This document shows, piece after piece, positions 15,452-23,362 of a stretch of DNA of 50,714 nt; the first letter of the stretch is position 1; each line of letters begins with the position of its first letter. Both the position numbers and the translations under genes were made by a program. Where the stretch lies: NCBI GenBank assembly GCA_021205725.1, contig JAJPWY010000043.1, forward strand, positions 1-50,714, in the 5' to 3' direction. Under the pieces are notes generated by a model. The model searched no databases, was not told the origin of the DNA, and saw only the letters and a list, made by a program, of their open reading frames with translations. Origin of the DNA: Clostridiales bacterium (GTDB taxonomy: Bacteria > Bacillota > Clostridia > Oscillospirales > Oscillospiraceae).

Positions 15452-17056
15452 ATGTCAAAATATGAATCGGAGATCAGCCGCCGCAGAACCTTTGCCATCA
15501 TCTCCCACCCGGACGCAGGCAAGACGACGCTGACGGAAAAGCTCCTGCTCTACGGCGGGGCCATCAACCAGGCGGGGGTGGTCAAGGGCAAGCGCAACGC
15601 CCGGGCCGCCACCTCGGACTGGATGGAAATTGAAAAGCAGCGTGGCATCTCGGTGACCAGCTCGGTGATGCAGTTCCAGTATCAGGGCTTCTGCATCAAC
15701 ATCCTGGACACCCCGGGCCACCAGGACTTCTCCGAGGACACCTACCGCACCCTCATGGCTGCGGACTCCGCCGTCATGGTCATCGACGCCGCCAAGGGCG
15801 TGGAGGCCCAGACCCGGAAGCTGTTCAAGGTCTGTGCCATGCGGCACATCCCCATCTTTACCTTCATCAACAAGATGGATCGGGAGGCCAGAGACCCCTT
15901 CGACCTGTGCGAGGAGATCGAGCACGAGCTGGGCATCGACACCTGCCCGGTGAACTGGCCCATCGGCTGCGGCAAGGAGTTTCAGGGCGTCTACGACCGG
16001 CAAAAGGGCCAGGTGCTCCACTTTACCGCCCACGGCAGCGCCCGGGCCGCCGACAGCGAGGAGATCGCCCTGGACGACCCCCGGCTGCCCCAGGTCATCG
16101 GGGAGAGCCGCTGCCAGGAGCTGCGGGACGCCCTGGAGCTGCTGGACGGGGCGGGAGAGTCTCTGGATCTGGAGACCGTCCGCCGGGGAGAGCTGTCCCC
16201 GGTGTTCTTCGGCTCCGCCCTGACCAGCTTCGGCGTGGAGACATTTCTGGAGGAGTTTCTCCGCATGACCACCCCGCCTCTGTCCCGGTCTGCGGGAGAT
16301 ACGGTGGTGGACTCCTTCTCCGACTCGTTCTCCGGCTTTGTCTTTAAGATTCAGGCCAACATGAACAAGGCCCACCGGGATCGTATCGCCTTTGTCCGGG
16401 TGTGCTCCGGCCGCTTTGACGCCGACCGGGAGGTCTACCTGGTGCAGCAGGATCGAAAGGTGAAGCTGTCCCGCCCTCAGCAGCTCATGGCAGCTGAGCG
16501 GGAGATCATCGAGGAGGCCTACGCCGGGGACATCATCGGCGTGTTCGACCCGGGCATCTTCTCCATCGGAGACACCATCTGCGAGCCGGGGATGAAGTGC
16601 CGCTTTGACCCCATCCCCACCTTTGCCCCGGAGCACTTCCGCCGGGTGCGCCCGAAGGACACCCTGAAACGGAAGCAGTTCATCAAGGGCACCGAGCAGA
16701 TCGCCCAGGAGGGCGCTATCCAGATCTTCAAGATCCCCTACACCGGCATGGAGGAGGTCATTGTGGGCGTGGTGGGCACCCTGCAATTCGACGTGTTCGA
16801 GTACCGGCTGAAAAACGAGTACCGGGTGGATCTGGTGATGGAAAATCTCCCCTATGAGTACGTCCGGTGGATCGACCACAGCCCGGTGGAGGAGCTGGAC
16901 GAGCTGATTTTGGGCAACGGGCAGGACGTGAAGCTGGTGGAGGACTACCAGGGGAACAAGCTGCTGCTCTTCTCCGCTCCCTGGTCTATCAAGTGGGTGC
17001 TGGACAAAAACAAGGGTCTGGAGCTGTCCGAGTTCGGCGGCGCCAGGCTGGACTGA
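15452..17056 (+). CDS. prfC: Peptide chain release factor 3
   Basis: 534 aa, the normal RF3 length. This translational GTPase recycles RF1/RF2 from the ribosome. G-domain motifs: G1 SHPDAGKTT, switch-I area ARAATSDWMEIEKQRGISVT, G3 DTPGHQDFSEDTYRTL and G4 INKMDREARDPF (NKMD). The HQDFSEDTYRTL stretch distinguishes RF3 from EF-G. Domains II and III carry IQANMNKAHRDRIAFVRVCS and FDVFEYRLKNEY. The start at 15452 follows ACGGAGGTC. It has its own promoter and terminator. Confidence 0.97.
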   Translation: MSKYESEISRRRTFAIISHPDAGKTTLTEKLLLYGGAINQAGVVKGKRNARAATSDWMEIEKQRGISVTSSVMQFQYQGFCINILDTPGHQDFSEDTYRTLMAADSAVMVIDAAKGVEAQTRKLFKVCAMRHIPIFTFINKMDREARDPFDLCEEIEHELGIDTCPVNWPIGCGKEFQGVYDRQKGQVLHFTAHGSARAADSEEIALDDPRLPQVIGESRCQELRDALELLDGAGESLDLETVRRGELSPVFFGSALTSFGVETFLEEFLRMTTPPLSRSAGDTVVDSFSDSFSGFVFKIQANMNKAHRDRIAFVRVCSGRFDADREVYLVQQDRKVKLSRPQQLMAAEREIIEEAYAGDIIGVFDPGIFSIGDTICEPGMKCRFDPIPTFAPEHFRRVRPKDTLKRKQFIKGTEQIAQEGAIQIFKIPYTGMEEVIVGVVGTLQFDVFEYRLKNEYRVDLVMENLPYEYVRWIDHSPVEELDELILGNGQDVKLVEDYQGNKLLLFSAPWSIKWVLDKNKGLELSEFGGARLD

Positions 17057-17080
17057 GAGACAACCGGATAACCGGACGAA

Positions 17081-17116
17081 GCCGCCGCAGAACGGAAATT
17101 CTGCGGCGGCTTTTTT
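17081..17116 (+). terminator. Terminator of prfC
   Basis: GCCGCCGCAGAA / TTCTGCGGCGGC, a 12-bp perfect stem, followed by six T residues. Confidence 0.92.
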
Positions 17117-17121
17117 GGCGC

Positions 17122-17155
17122 AAAAAAGGGGGACGCCGCTCAGCGGCGCCCCCCA
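17122..17155 (-). terminator. Terminator of the GH3 lipoprotein gene
   Basis: Minus strand GGGGGGCGCCGCTGAGCGGCGTCCCCC hairpin followed by TTTTTT, about 15 bp after the stop at 17169. Confidence 0.88.
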
Positions 17156-17168
17156 AAGGGTCTATGGA

Positions 17169-19748
17169 TTAATCTTCTGCACTGTAGGACGCAGCGTATG
17201 CGTCGTAGTCGATGTTCTGAACCTCGGTGAGCGGCTCGGCGGAGTAGGTGGCGACACGGTCGTCATCGATCACACCGGACCAGTTCATACCAAAGGCGAA
17301 GTCATAGGTGTTGCCGGCGGAGTCCACATAGCACTCCATGTCGCGCGGCACGTCCTCGAGCTGCTCCTCGACAGCCTCCATGGAGGCGGGCTGCTGGAAG
17401 ACCAGCAGGCCGTTGGGCTCTGTCTCGCCCAGGATGATCTCGGAAACCACCTCGGTGCGCTGGCTGTTGTAGCAGACCAGGATGACGTCGGCCAGAGGCT
17501 CCACCTCAGACCAGACCATCCCGCGCTCCATGCACATGGACACGATCACAGGAATGTCACCGGCCACGGAAGCGGCATACTCCAGAGCCTCCAGATCGCC
17601 GTAGTTGGCGGCGGCGGCAGCGGTGTTGCCCTGATAGGAGCGGTTCTCCTTGGTGCCATCCTCCAGGGTCATACCGGAGATGGAGGGGTCACGGGCGGTG
17701 GTGGCGGTGTACTCGCCATACTGCAGGGACACGGGATACCAGATGTCGTCTGCAGTGACGAGGGTTCCGTCAGCATAGGCCTGCAGATAGTTCCATGCGC
17801 TCAGATAGTTGCTGTCATAGGACACAGTGTAGGGGTTGGTCATGCCCACCAGGATGTAATCGCATTCAGCGATCTCCTCGGCAGAGGCACGGATGATATC
17901 CTCGGAGGTGTAGGTGGCGTTGCCGTCGTCATCAGCCTCACCGGTGGGCTCGCCCACCGTATCGGTGACAACGTTAAAGTACTCGCTCAGGACGTCCAGA
18001 TCCATGCTGGCCTCCCAGGAGCCGGTGCCCTCGCTTATGCCGCCAGACCAAGAGACGCTGTCGCCGGTGTTGTAGACATAGGGGACATAGACGGTGGGCT
18101 TCTCAGAGACGGCGCCGTCCTCGCTGATGGTACCATCGTTCTTAATCATGACCACGGAGGCTCTCTGGGAATCCATAGCCAGATCGCTGGCAGAGCCGGT
18201 GGAGATGATGGACTCAGCATAGGCGGAATCGTTGTAGGGCTGGTCGAACATGCCCAGGTTCATCATGACGATGATGTAGTTGTAGGCAGCGTGGCTGATG
18301 ATCTCTTCAGCGGTCTCCTCGCCGTTGCGCTCTACCAGAACGTCATAGGCCTCGGCGACGGTCTCCATGGTGCCGTAGCCGCCCAGCAGCTCGACGCCCT
18401 GCTCCCAGCCGTAGGCAATGCGCTCGGCTTCGCTCAGATCCTCAGCGCCCCAGACACCGGCGAAGGTGAACACGCCCCAGTCGGTGATCTTCAGGCTGTC
18501 ATAGCCGTACTCGTCCAGCAGGCCATACATATAGGCGTTGTAAGCACCGGCCAGCTCCTCGCCGCCATAGGCGTCGCCGTCGCCGTCCACGTTGATGGAG
18601 TACTGGGTCATGATGCCGGAGGAACCGGTCAGACCGGGCAGATCGAACACGCCGTCAAAATAGGTGATCAGATGTGCCTCCAGGTTGTCCCCGGGGAACA
18701 CGGCGTAGCGGGCGGAGGTGCTGTGGTCGTTACGACCGGCCTCAGTGGCGCCAGCGCCGGCATAGTGCTTGGTGAAGCAGTAGACAGACTCGCTGCCCCA
18801 GCCCAGGTCGGTGCCGTCCTCGTCATAGGTGGACTGCATGGCGTTGACATAGGCGGTAGCGATGTCCAGCGTCAGCTGCGGATCCTCACCGTAGGTGCCG
18901 CCGGCACGCTCCATAGTGGCGCCAGCGATATCGACCTGGGGACCCAGCAGGGCGGTGACGCCGGCTGCACGGTACTCCTTGGCGGTCTCCTGGCCGATCT
19001 CAGCAGCCAACTCCACATCCATGGTGGAGGCCAGGGAGACAGACTCGACCATACCGGAGATATTGGAGGGGTCGATGGAGATCATGGCGGGGATGCCATA
19101 CCAGCAGCTCTCGGCTACGGCCTGGATCTGGTTGGTCCACTGAGCGTGAGCGCCGCCGCCGTAACCGATGTAACGGGTGACGCCGCCGCGGCCGCCGGCC
19201 ATCAGGAAGGTGTAGGAGGTGTCGTCCTCAGTCAGGGAATCGGTGGTGAAGCTGCCCCAGCCGCCGTGAGACAGGATGGCAGCCATCTCGGAGCCGGACA
19301 TCAGGCTAACCAGGTTCTCAGACCGCTCCTCGCTGGTCAGACGCCAGTCCTCGTAGGCGTCCAGCTCGCCGTTCTGGTTCAGATCCTTGAAGGCGTAGCC
19401 GTCGTCCTCGATGATGGTGACGCCGGAGGTGGAGGACATGCCAAGGGTCACGCCGTCCTCGTTCTCAATCTTGATCCAGCCGTCATCGGTGACCTCGACG
19501 GTGTACTTTGCGCCGTCGCTGGGGACGGGGATGTAGCCCTCGACCTCTTCGGTCTCCTCGACCTCCTCGGTCTCCTCAGCATCTTCGGCCTCGTCGGCCT
19601 CATCAGCGTCGTCGGTGGCGGTGGTGTCGTCGGTGGAGGTGTCGTCAGTAGAGGTGTCAGTGTCGGAAGTGCTGCCGCCGCAGGCCGCCATGCTCAGAAC
19701 CATGGCAAGAGCCAGCAGAAGAGCCAACAGTTTGTTCAGGTGCTTCAT
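17169..19748 (-). CDS. Glycoside hydrolase family 3 lipoprotein (beta-glucosidase-like)
   Basis: 859 aa. A lipoprotein signal peptide ends LALAMVLSMAAC, so Cys23 would be lipidated and the enzyme displayed on the cell surface. A Thr/Asp- and Glu-rich flexible linker of about 50 residues follows. An EF-hand-like loop DLNQNGELDAYEDW then precedes the catalytic region, as in many GH3 enzymes. GH3 markers are TYGEDPQLT, KHYAGAGATE (Lys-His) and LKITDWGVF, whose Asp is in the nucleophile position. The C-terminal (alpha/beta)6 part includes VILVCYNSQRTEV. The start at 19748 (MKHLNKLLA) follows AAAGGAGA. A small lipoprotein gene lies upstream on the same strand. Substrate unknown; exo-acting on beta-glucosides or similar is the family norm. 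Confidence 0.88.
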   Translation of the reverse strand: MKHLNKLLALLLALAMVLSMAACGGSTSDTDTSTDDTSTDDTTATDDADEADEAEDAEETEEVEETEEVEGYIPVPSDGAKYTVEVTDDGWIKIENEDGVTLGMSSTSGVTIIEDDGYAFKDLNQNGELDAYEDWRLTSEERSENLVSLMSGSEMAAILSHGGWGSFTTDSLTEDDTSYTFLMAGGRGGVTRYIGYGGGAHAQWTNQIQAVAESCWYGIPAMISIDPSNISGMVESVSLASTMDVELAAEIGQETAKEYRAAGVTALLGPQVDIAGATMERAGGTYGEDPQLTLDIATAYVNAMQSTYDEDGTDLGWGSESVYCFTKHYAGAGATEAGRNDHSTSARYAVFPGDNLEAHLITYFDGVFDLPGLTGSSGIMTQYSINVDGDGDAYGGEELAGAYNAYMYGLLDEYGYDSLKITDWGVFTFAGVWGAEDLSEAERIAYGWEQGVELLGGYGTMETVAEAYDVLVERNGEETAEEIISHAAYNYIIVMMNLGMFDQPYNDSAYAESIISTGSASDLAMDSQRASVVMIKNDGTISEDGAVSEKPTVYVPYVYNTGDSVSWSGGISEGTGSWEASMDLDVLSEYFNVVTDTVGEPTGEADDDGNATYTSEDIIRASAEEIAECDYILVGMTNPYTVSYDSNYLSAWNYLQAYADGTLVTADDIWYPVSLQYGEYTATTARDPSISGMTLEDGTKENRSYQGNTAAAAANYGDLEALEYAASVAGDIPVIVSMCMERGMVWSEVEPLADVILVCYNSQRTEVVSEIILGETEPNGLLVFQQPASMEAVEEQLEDVPRDMECYVDSAGNTYDFAFGMNWSGVIDDDRVATYSAEPLTEVQNIDYDAYAASYSAED

Positions 19749-19774
19749 TTGTGGTTCTCCTTTCAATTGCTAGT

Positions 19775-19806
19775 CCCGGCGCACATGCTTCCCTGTGTGC
19801 GCCGGG
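19775..19806 (-). other. Intercistronic hairpin between the two lipoprotein genes
   Basis: CCCGGCGCACA / TGTGCGCCGGG, an 11-bp perfect stem with a 10-nt loop, not followed by T residues. In the transcript it could act as a processing or stability element setting different levels of the two proteins, or as a partial terminator. Confidence 0.5.
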
Positions 19807-19840
19807 CGGGAGTTAGGGTCCATCAATGATGCATCAAAGA

Positions 19841-20200
19841 TCAGCCCTGGGTGTAAGGATCAGCGTAGGGGTCGGCATAAGGATCGGTGGTGTCAGCCTC
19901 TTCCTCTTCTTCCTCTTCCTCATCGGTGGAGTCGCTCTGGGTGTAAGGATCAGCATAGGGATCGGCATAGGGATCGGTGGTGTCAGCCTCGGCCTCAGCC
20001 TCTTCCTCATCGTCCTCAGCCTCAGCCTCCTCGGTCTCGGCCTCGGCCTCCTCTTCCTCGTCGTCCGCAGTGTCGGTGTCGGAGGTGGAGCTGCTGGAGT
20101 CGGAGCTGCTGCTGGAATCGTCAGACGAGGTGCAGGACACCAGGCAGAACACCAGCATCAGAGCCATCAGCAGGGCCATCAGCTTCTTGCAGATTTTCAT
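19841..20200 (-). CDS. Small acidic repeat lipoprotein, unknown function
   Basis: 119 aa. The signal peptide MKICKKLMALLMALMLVFC ends in the lipobox LVSC, so Cys23 would be lipidated. The mature part has no globular sequence. It has a Ser/Asp-rich run, a long Glu/Ala-rich run, then DTTDPYADPYADPYTQ, a second Glu run and the same 16 residues again, ending in Gly. The repeat is also visible in DNA, with an offset of 90 bp. The net charge is extremely negative. The start follows AAGGAGGAAGAAACCC with a good promoter. It probably forms an operon with the GH3 lipoprotein. No family is recognised; a surface spacer, cation binder or partner of the glycosidase are all only guesses. Confidence 0.8.
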   Translation of the reverse strand: MKICKKLMALLMALMLVFCLVSCTSSDDSSSSSDSSSSTSDTDTADDEEEEAEAETEEAEAEDDEEEAEAEADTTDPYADPYADPYTQSDSTDEEEEEEEEADTTDPYADPYADPYTQG

Positions 20201-20255
20201 GGGTTTCTTCCTCCTTGTGCAAAAAATGCAAAATGCGCTCGATTAGAGCGTCATC

Positions 20256-20285
20256 ATTTTAACATTTGTGACATACCTATGTCAA
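20256..20285 (-). promoter_or_regulatory. Promoter of the lipoprotein-GH3 unit
   Basis: Minus strand TTGACA (20280-20285), 18-nt spacer, TAAAAT (20256-20261), about 55 bp before the small lipoprotein start. Confidence 0.75.
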
Positions 20286-20361
20286 TAGATTTTGGGGCGA
20301 AACTGAAAAATTCTTAAGGTAGCCCGGATGTATCACAAAATTACAACGAAAATCGAAAATA

Positions 20362-20397
20362 CCAGGGACGCCCACCGACTGCGGTCAGCGTCCCTGG
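20362..20397 (-). terminator. Terminator after the phosphopantetheinyl transferase gene
   Basis: CCAGGGACGC / GCGTCCCTGG stem with an inner CCGAC/GGTC pairing. On the minus strand it runs into TATTTTCGATTTTCG. Confidence 0.75.
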
Positions 20398-20429
20398 CTT
20401 TTCATTCCTTTTATGATTATGACCTATTG

Positions 20430-21053
20430 TTACGACGGCATAATGATGATCTGCACGTCCTCCGGCTCCTCTGACCGGGTGCAAATGGCCAGATGGTAGT
20501 CTCCGGCGGGGAAGTCCACCAGCTGGGTGGAATAACCCGGGGCGGGGTGCTCCGCCTCAAAGCTGCGGAAGGGGCAGAGGAGACCCAGGCCGATGCACTT
20601 GGTATAGGCCTCCTTCATTGTCCACAGGTCGAAGATGCGGCGCAGCTCCGACGGGCCGGTCAGTCCCTGGAGGGACTGCTGCTCGGCGGCGGTGAATTTC
20701 CGGCTGAGCTTCACCGAGACGGGCCGCTCCTGCTGGATGTCCACGCCCACCGGCACAGGGGCCACGGCGCACACCGCCCACAGCCCAGAGTGGGAGAGAT
20801 TGAACTGAAAATCCGGTCGGCCCAGGAGATAGGGCTTCCCGTGCTCGTCCTGATCCCGGCTCACCGGGAGCGGCACCTCCCGGCAATGCCGCCGGACGGC
20901 CCGCTGGAACAGCAGCTCCGCCGCCAGGCTCCGCAGCCGCTCCTCCCGGGTGAGGACGGAGAGCTGATAGAGCCTGCTCTCCGGCACCATGCCCCGGTAA
21001 TCCGCCAGATCGGAGGACAGGCCCAGGGTGTCCATGGCATACAGGTAGACCAT
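20430..21053 (-). CDS. 4'-Phosphopantetheinyl transferase (Sfp/Gsp type)
   Basis: 207 aa, close to the Sfp length of about 220. It moves the phosphopantetheine arm of CoA onto a serine of carrier proteins. Motifs are FNLSHSGLWAVCAV (about 84-97), VGVDIQQERP (metal-binding Asp) and LWTMKEAYTKCIGLG (Glu/Lys). It starts 4 bp after the malQ stop, so it is the second gene of a malQ operon. No polyketide or non-ribosomal peptide synthetase is in the window. It may serve the fatty-acid acyl carrier protein in place of AcpS, or a distant pathway. Confidence 0.93.
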   Translation of the reverse strand: MVYLYAMDTLGLSSDLADYRGMVPESRLYQLSVLTREERLRSLAAELLFQRAVRRHCREVPLPVSRDQDEHGKPYLLGRPDFQFNLSHSGLWAVCAVAPVPVGVDIQQERPVSVKLSRKFTAAEQQSLQGLTGPSELRRIFDLWTMKEAYTKCIGLGLLCPFRSFEAEHPAPGYSTQLVDFPAGDYHLAICTRSEEPEDVQIIIMPS

Positions 21054-21057
21054 GGCC

Positions 21058-22551
21058 TCACCGGAGACGGCCGTACAGGCCGGTGACGTAGTGGAGGCGG
21101 TCGGCCACCCTGCCGTTCAGGGCGTCCATCCGCACCCGCCAGCTCCAGTTGGCGCTGCCCACTGTGCCGGGATAGTTCATCCGGGCGTCTGCCCCCAGAC
21201 CCAGCACGTCCTGGAGGGGAGCCATGGCCAGAGAGCAGGGGGAGATCCACGCCCCGGCGATGGCGCACCAGCCGATGCCCTCGTCCTCGTGGACGTGGAG
21301 ATAGTTGGTGCAGTAGCTCCGCTGCTCCGGGGTGGCGATGTCGGCGTACCACTGGACAAAGGTGGGGGTGTCGTGGGTGCCGGTATACATGACGGAGTCC
21401 GGGGTGCAGCGGTGGGGCAAAAAGCCGGAGCCGCCGTTCACGTCGCTGAAGGCGTCCACCAGAATTTTCATCCCGGGGAGGCCGGACTGCTGGATGAACT
21501 TCACCGCTGCGGCGCTCAGGTCGCCCAGGTCCTCGGCGATAAACTGGGCCTGGGGGACGTTCTTGCGGATGGCGTCCAGCAGCTTCATCCCGGGGCCCTT
21601 CTTCCACTTGCCCACCAGGGCGGTCTCCGACGAGGCGGGGATCTCCCAGTAGTCGCAGAAGGCCCGGAAGTGGTCGATGCGGATGACGTCATAGAAGGCC
21701 AGGGACTGGCGGATACGGTTGCACCACCAGGCGTAGCCCGTCTTTTCATGGTAGCCCCAGGCATAGAGGGGGTTGCCCCACAGCTGCCCCTGGTCGTTGA
21801 ACAGGTCGGCGGGGACGCCGGAGACGTATTTCGCCTTCCGCCCGGTGTTGACCCGGAAAAGCTCCGGATGCACCCACACATCGGCGGAGTCCGGGGAGAC
21901 ATAGAAGGGGATGTCCCCGATGATGGAGATGCCCCGCTCGTTGGCGTAGGCCTTCAGCTCTCCCCACTGGCGGAAAAAGAGATACTGGAGGAACTTGTAA
22001 AAGCCCACGTCCTCTGCCAGCAGATCGGCGTACTTCTCCACCGCAGCGGGATCCCGGCGGATGAGCTTTTTATCCGGCCAGCTCTGGAGAGGCAGGCCAA
22101 AGTGGGCATGGATGGCGGAGAACAGGGCATAGTCCTCCAGCCAGTCCTGATGGTTCTGGGCAAAGGCGTCCACCTCTGCCAGCAGCGCCTCGTCCGCCCG
22201 GGCATACGCCTTGCGGAGCAGGGGGTAGCGGGTGCTGTTCAGAAAGCCGTAGTCGATGCGATCCGGGGAGCCGTAATACCGCACCCCGTAGACCTCCTCT
22301 GGGGTGAGCAGGCCCATCTCTGTCAGGGCGTCCAGGTCGATGAACAGGGGATTGCCTGCGGCGGAGGAGGGAGACATATAGGGGGAGTCGCCCTCCCCGG
22401 GGGTGACCAGGGGGAGCAGCTGCCAATAGCTCTGGCCGCCCCGCTGGAGGAAATCAACAAAAAGCCGGGCCTCCTTGCCCATGGAACCGATCCCATAGGG
22501 CCCGGGGAGGGAGGCAAGATGGAGCAAAATACCACTGGAACGAGGGAACAT
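21058..22551 (-). CDS. malQ: 4-alpha-Glucanotransferase (amylomaltase, GH77)
   Basis: 497 aa, the normal MalQ length. It disproportionates maltodextrins, transferring glucan segments between chains, in the cytoplasm. The N-terminus has RSSGILLHLASLPGPYGIGS and GGQSYWQLLPL, typical of GH77. The nucleophile region is VIRIDHFRAFCDYWEIP (Asp of RIDHFR), the acid/base is in AEDLGDL, and YTGTHDTPTFVQWY supplies the last catalytic Asp. I use ATG 22551, after GGAAGGATTTTTG; a TTG three bases upstream is possible. With glgP it can recycle glycogen or starch fragments. The phosphopantetheinyl transferase follows after 4 bp. Confidence 0.96.
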   Translation of the reverse strand: MFPRSSGILLHLASLPGPYGIGSMGKEARLFVDFLQRGGQSYWQLLPLVTPGEGDSPYMSPSSAAGNPLFIDLDALTEMGLLTPEEVYGVRYYGSPDRIDYGFLNSTRYPLLRKAYARADEALLAEVDAFAQNHQDWLEDYALFSAIHAHFGLPLQSWPDKKLIRRDPAAVEKYADLLAEDVGFYKFLQYLFFRQWGELKAYANERGISIIGDIPFYVSPDSADVWVHPELFRVNTGRKAKYVSGVPADLFNDQGQLWGNPLYAWGYHEKTGYAWWCNRIRQSLAFYDVIRIDHFRAFCDYWEIPASSETALVGKWKKGPGMKLLDAIRKNVPQAQFIAEDLGDLSAAAVKFIQQSGLPGMKILVDAFSDVNGGSGFLPHRCTPDSVMYTGTHDTPTFVQWYADIATPEQRSYCTNYLHVHEDEGIGWCAIAGAWISPCSLAMAPLQDVLGLGADARMNYPGTVGSANWSWRVRMDALNGRVADRLHYVTGLYGRLR

Positions 22552-22623
22552 CAAAAATCCTTCCTTTCCTATGTAGCCGTCTGATCAGCGGGAGGCGCTC
22601 CCGCCGTGAAAATGGCAATCCTT

Positions 22624-22652
22624 ATTATATCGGAACTTGCCGGACGTGTCAA
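22624..22652 (-). promoter_or_regulatory. Promoter of malQ
   Basis: Minus strand TTGACA (22647-22652), 17-nt spacer, TATAAT (22624-22629), a perfect consensus. A 7-bp hairpin (GCGGGAG/CTCCCGC, 22589-22605) lies in the leader. Confidence 0.85.
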
Positions 22653-22745
22653 TCCGGGGCGGCGCAGGCTGACCGCTCCCCCGTCCGTCCGCTCCCACAG
22701 GCCCGGCGTCTCTGTTCTAAAATCCCATTTCATTTGGCGGTGCGC

Positions 22746-22774
22746 TGTCACATTTCAGGAAAAAACGGTAGAAT
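22746..22774 (+). promoter_or_regulatory. Candidate promoter of the sigma-factor gene
   Basis: TGTCAC (22746-22751), 17-nt spacer, TAGAAT (22769-22774). The -35 is a weak sigma-A match; an ECF-type autoregulated promoter is possible. Confidence 0.35.
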
Positions 22775-22804
22775 ACAGGTGAAGGGCAGAAAGGAGGTGG
22801 GCCG

Positions 22805-23362
22805 TTGGAGGACAGAGAGATCATCGGCCTGTTTCAGGCCCGGAGCCAGGAGGCGGTGGCGGCTCTCAGCGATCAATACGGCTCCCTGTGCCGCCGGGTG
22901 GCAGAGCACATTCTGGGAAGCCGGGAGGATGCGGAGGAGTGTCTCAACGACACCTGGCTGGCGGTGTGGAACGCCATCCCGCCCCAGGAGCCAAACCCTC
23001 TCTCCGCCTGGGTCTGCCGCCTGGCCCGAAACCAGGCGCTGAAACGCTACCGGTACAACACCGCCGCCCGGCGGGACAGCCGGAGAAACGCACCTCTGGA
23101 GGAGCTGGAGGGCTGCCTCCCGGCAGCAGGCTCGGTGGAGGACGCTCTCTCCCGGCAGGAGCTGACCCAGTTACTGAACCGGTATCTGGACGGCCTCAGC
23201 CGGGAGGATCGCACCCTGTTTGTCCGGCGGTACTGGTACGCCGATCCGGTGAAGGACATCGCCGAGGCCTGCCATATGACACCCAATCACGTCTCCGTCC
23301 GGCTGGCCCGTCTCCGGGCACGGCTGCGGCGGGAGTTGGAACAGGAGGAGTTTTTTCCATGA
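22805..23362 (+). CDS. ECF-type RNA polymerase sigma factor
   Basis: 185 aa. It has region 2 (VAEHILGSREDAEECLNDTW, then LAVWNAIPP) and region 4 with a helix-turn-helix (VKDIAEACHMTPNHVSVRLA), and no regions 1 or 3, so it is a group IV sigma factor. The start is TTG 22805, chosen because AAAGGAGG lies 8 nt upstream. The stop overlaps the next ATG by four bases (ATGA), coupling it to a membrane protein that should be its anti-sigma partner. The signal sensed is unknown. Confidence 0.9.
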   Translation: MEDREIIGLFQARSQEAVAALSDQYGSLCRRVAEHILGSREDAEECLNDTWLAVWNAIPPQEPNPLSAWVCRLARNQALKRYRYNTAARRDSRRNAPLEELEGCLPAAGSVEDALSRQELTQLLNRYLDGLSREDRTLFVRRYWYADPVKDIAEACHMTPNHVSVRLARLRARLRRELEQEEFFP

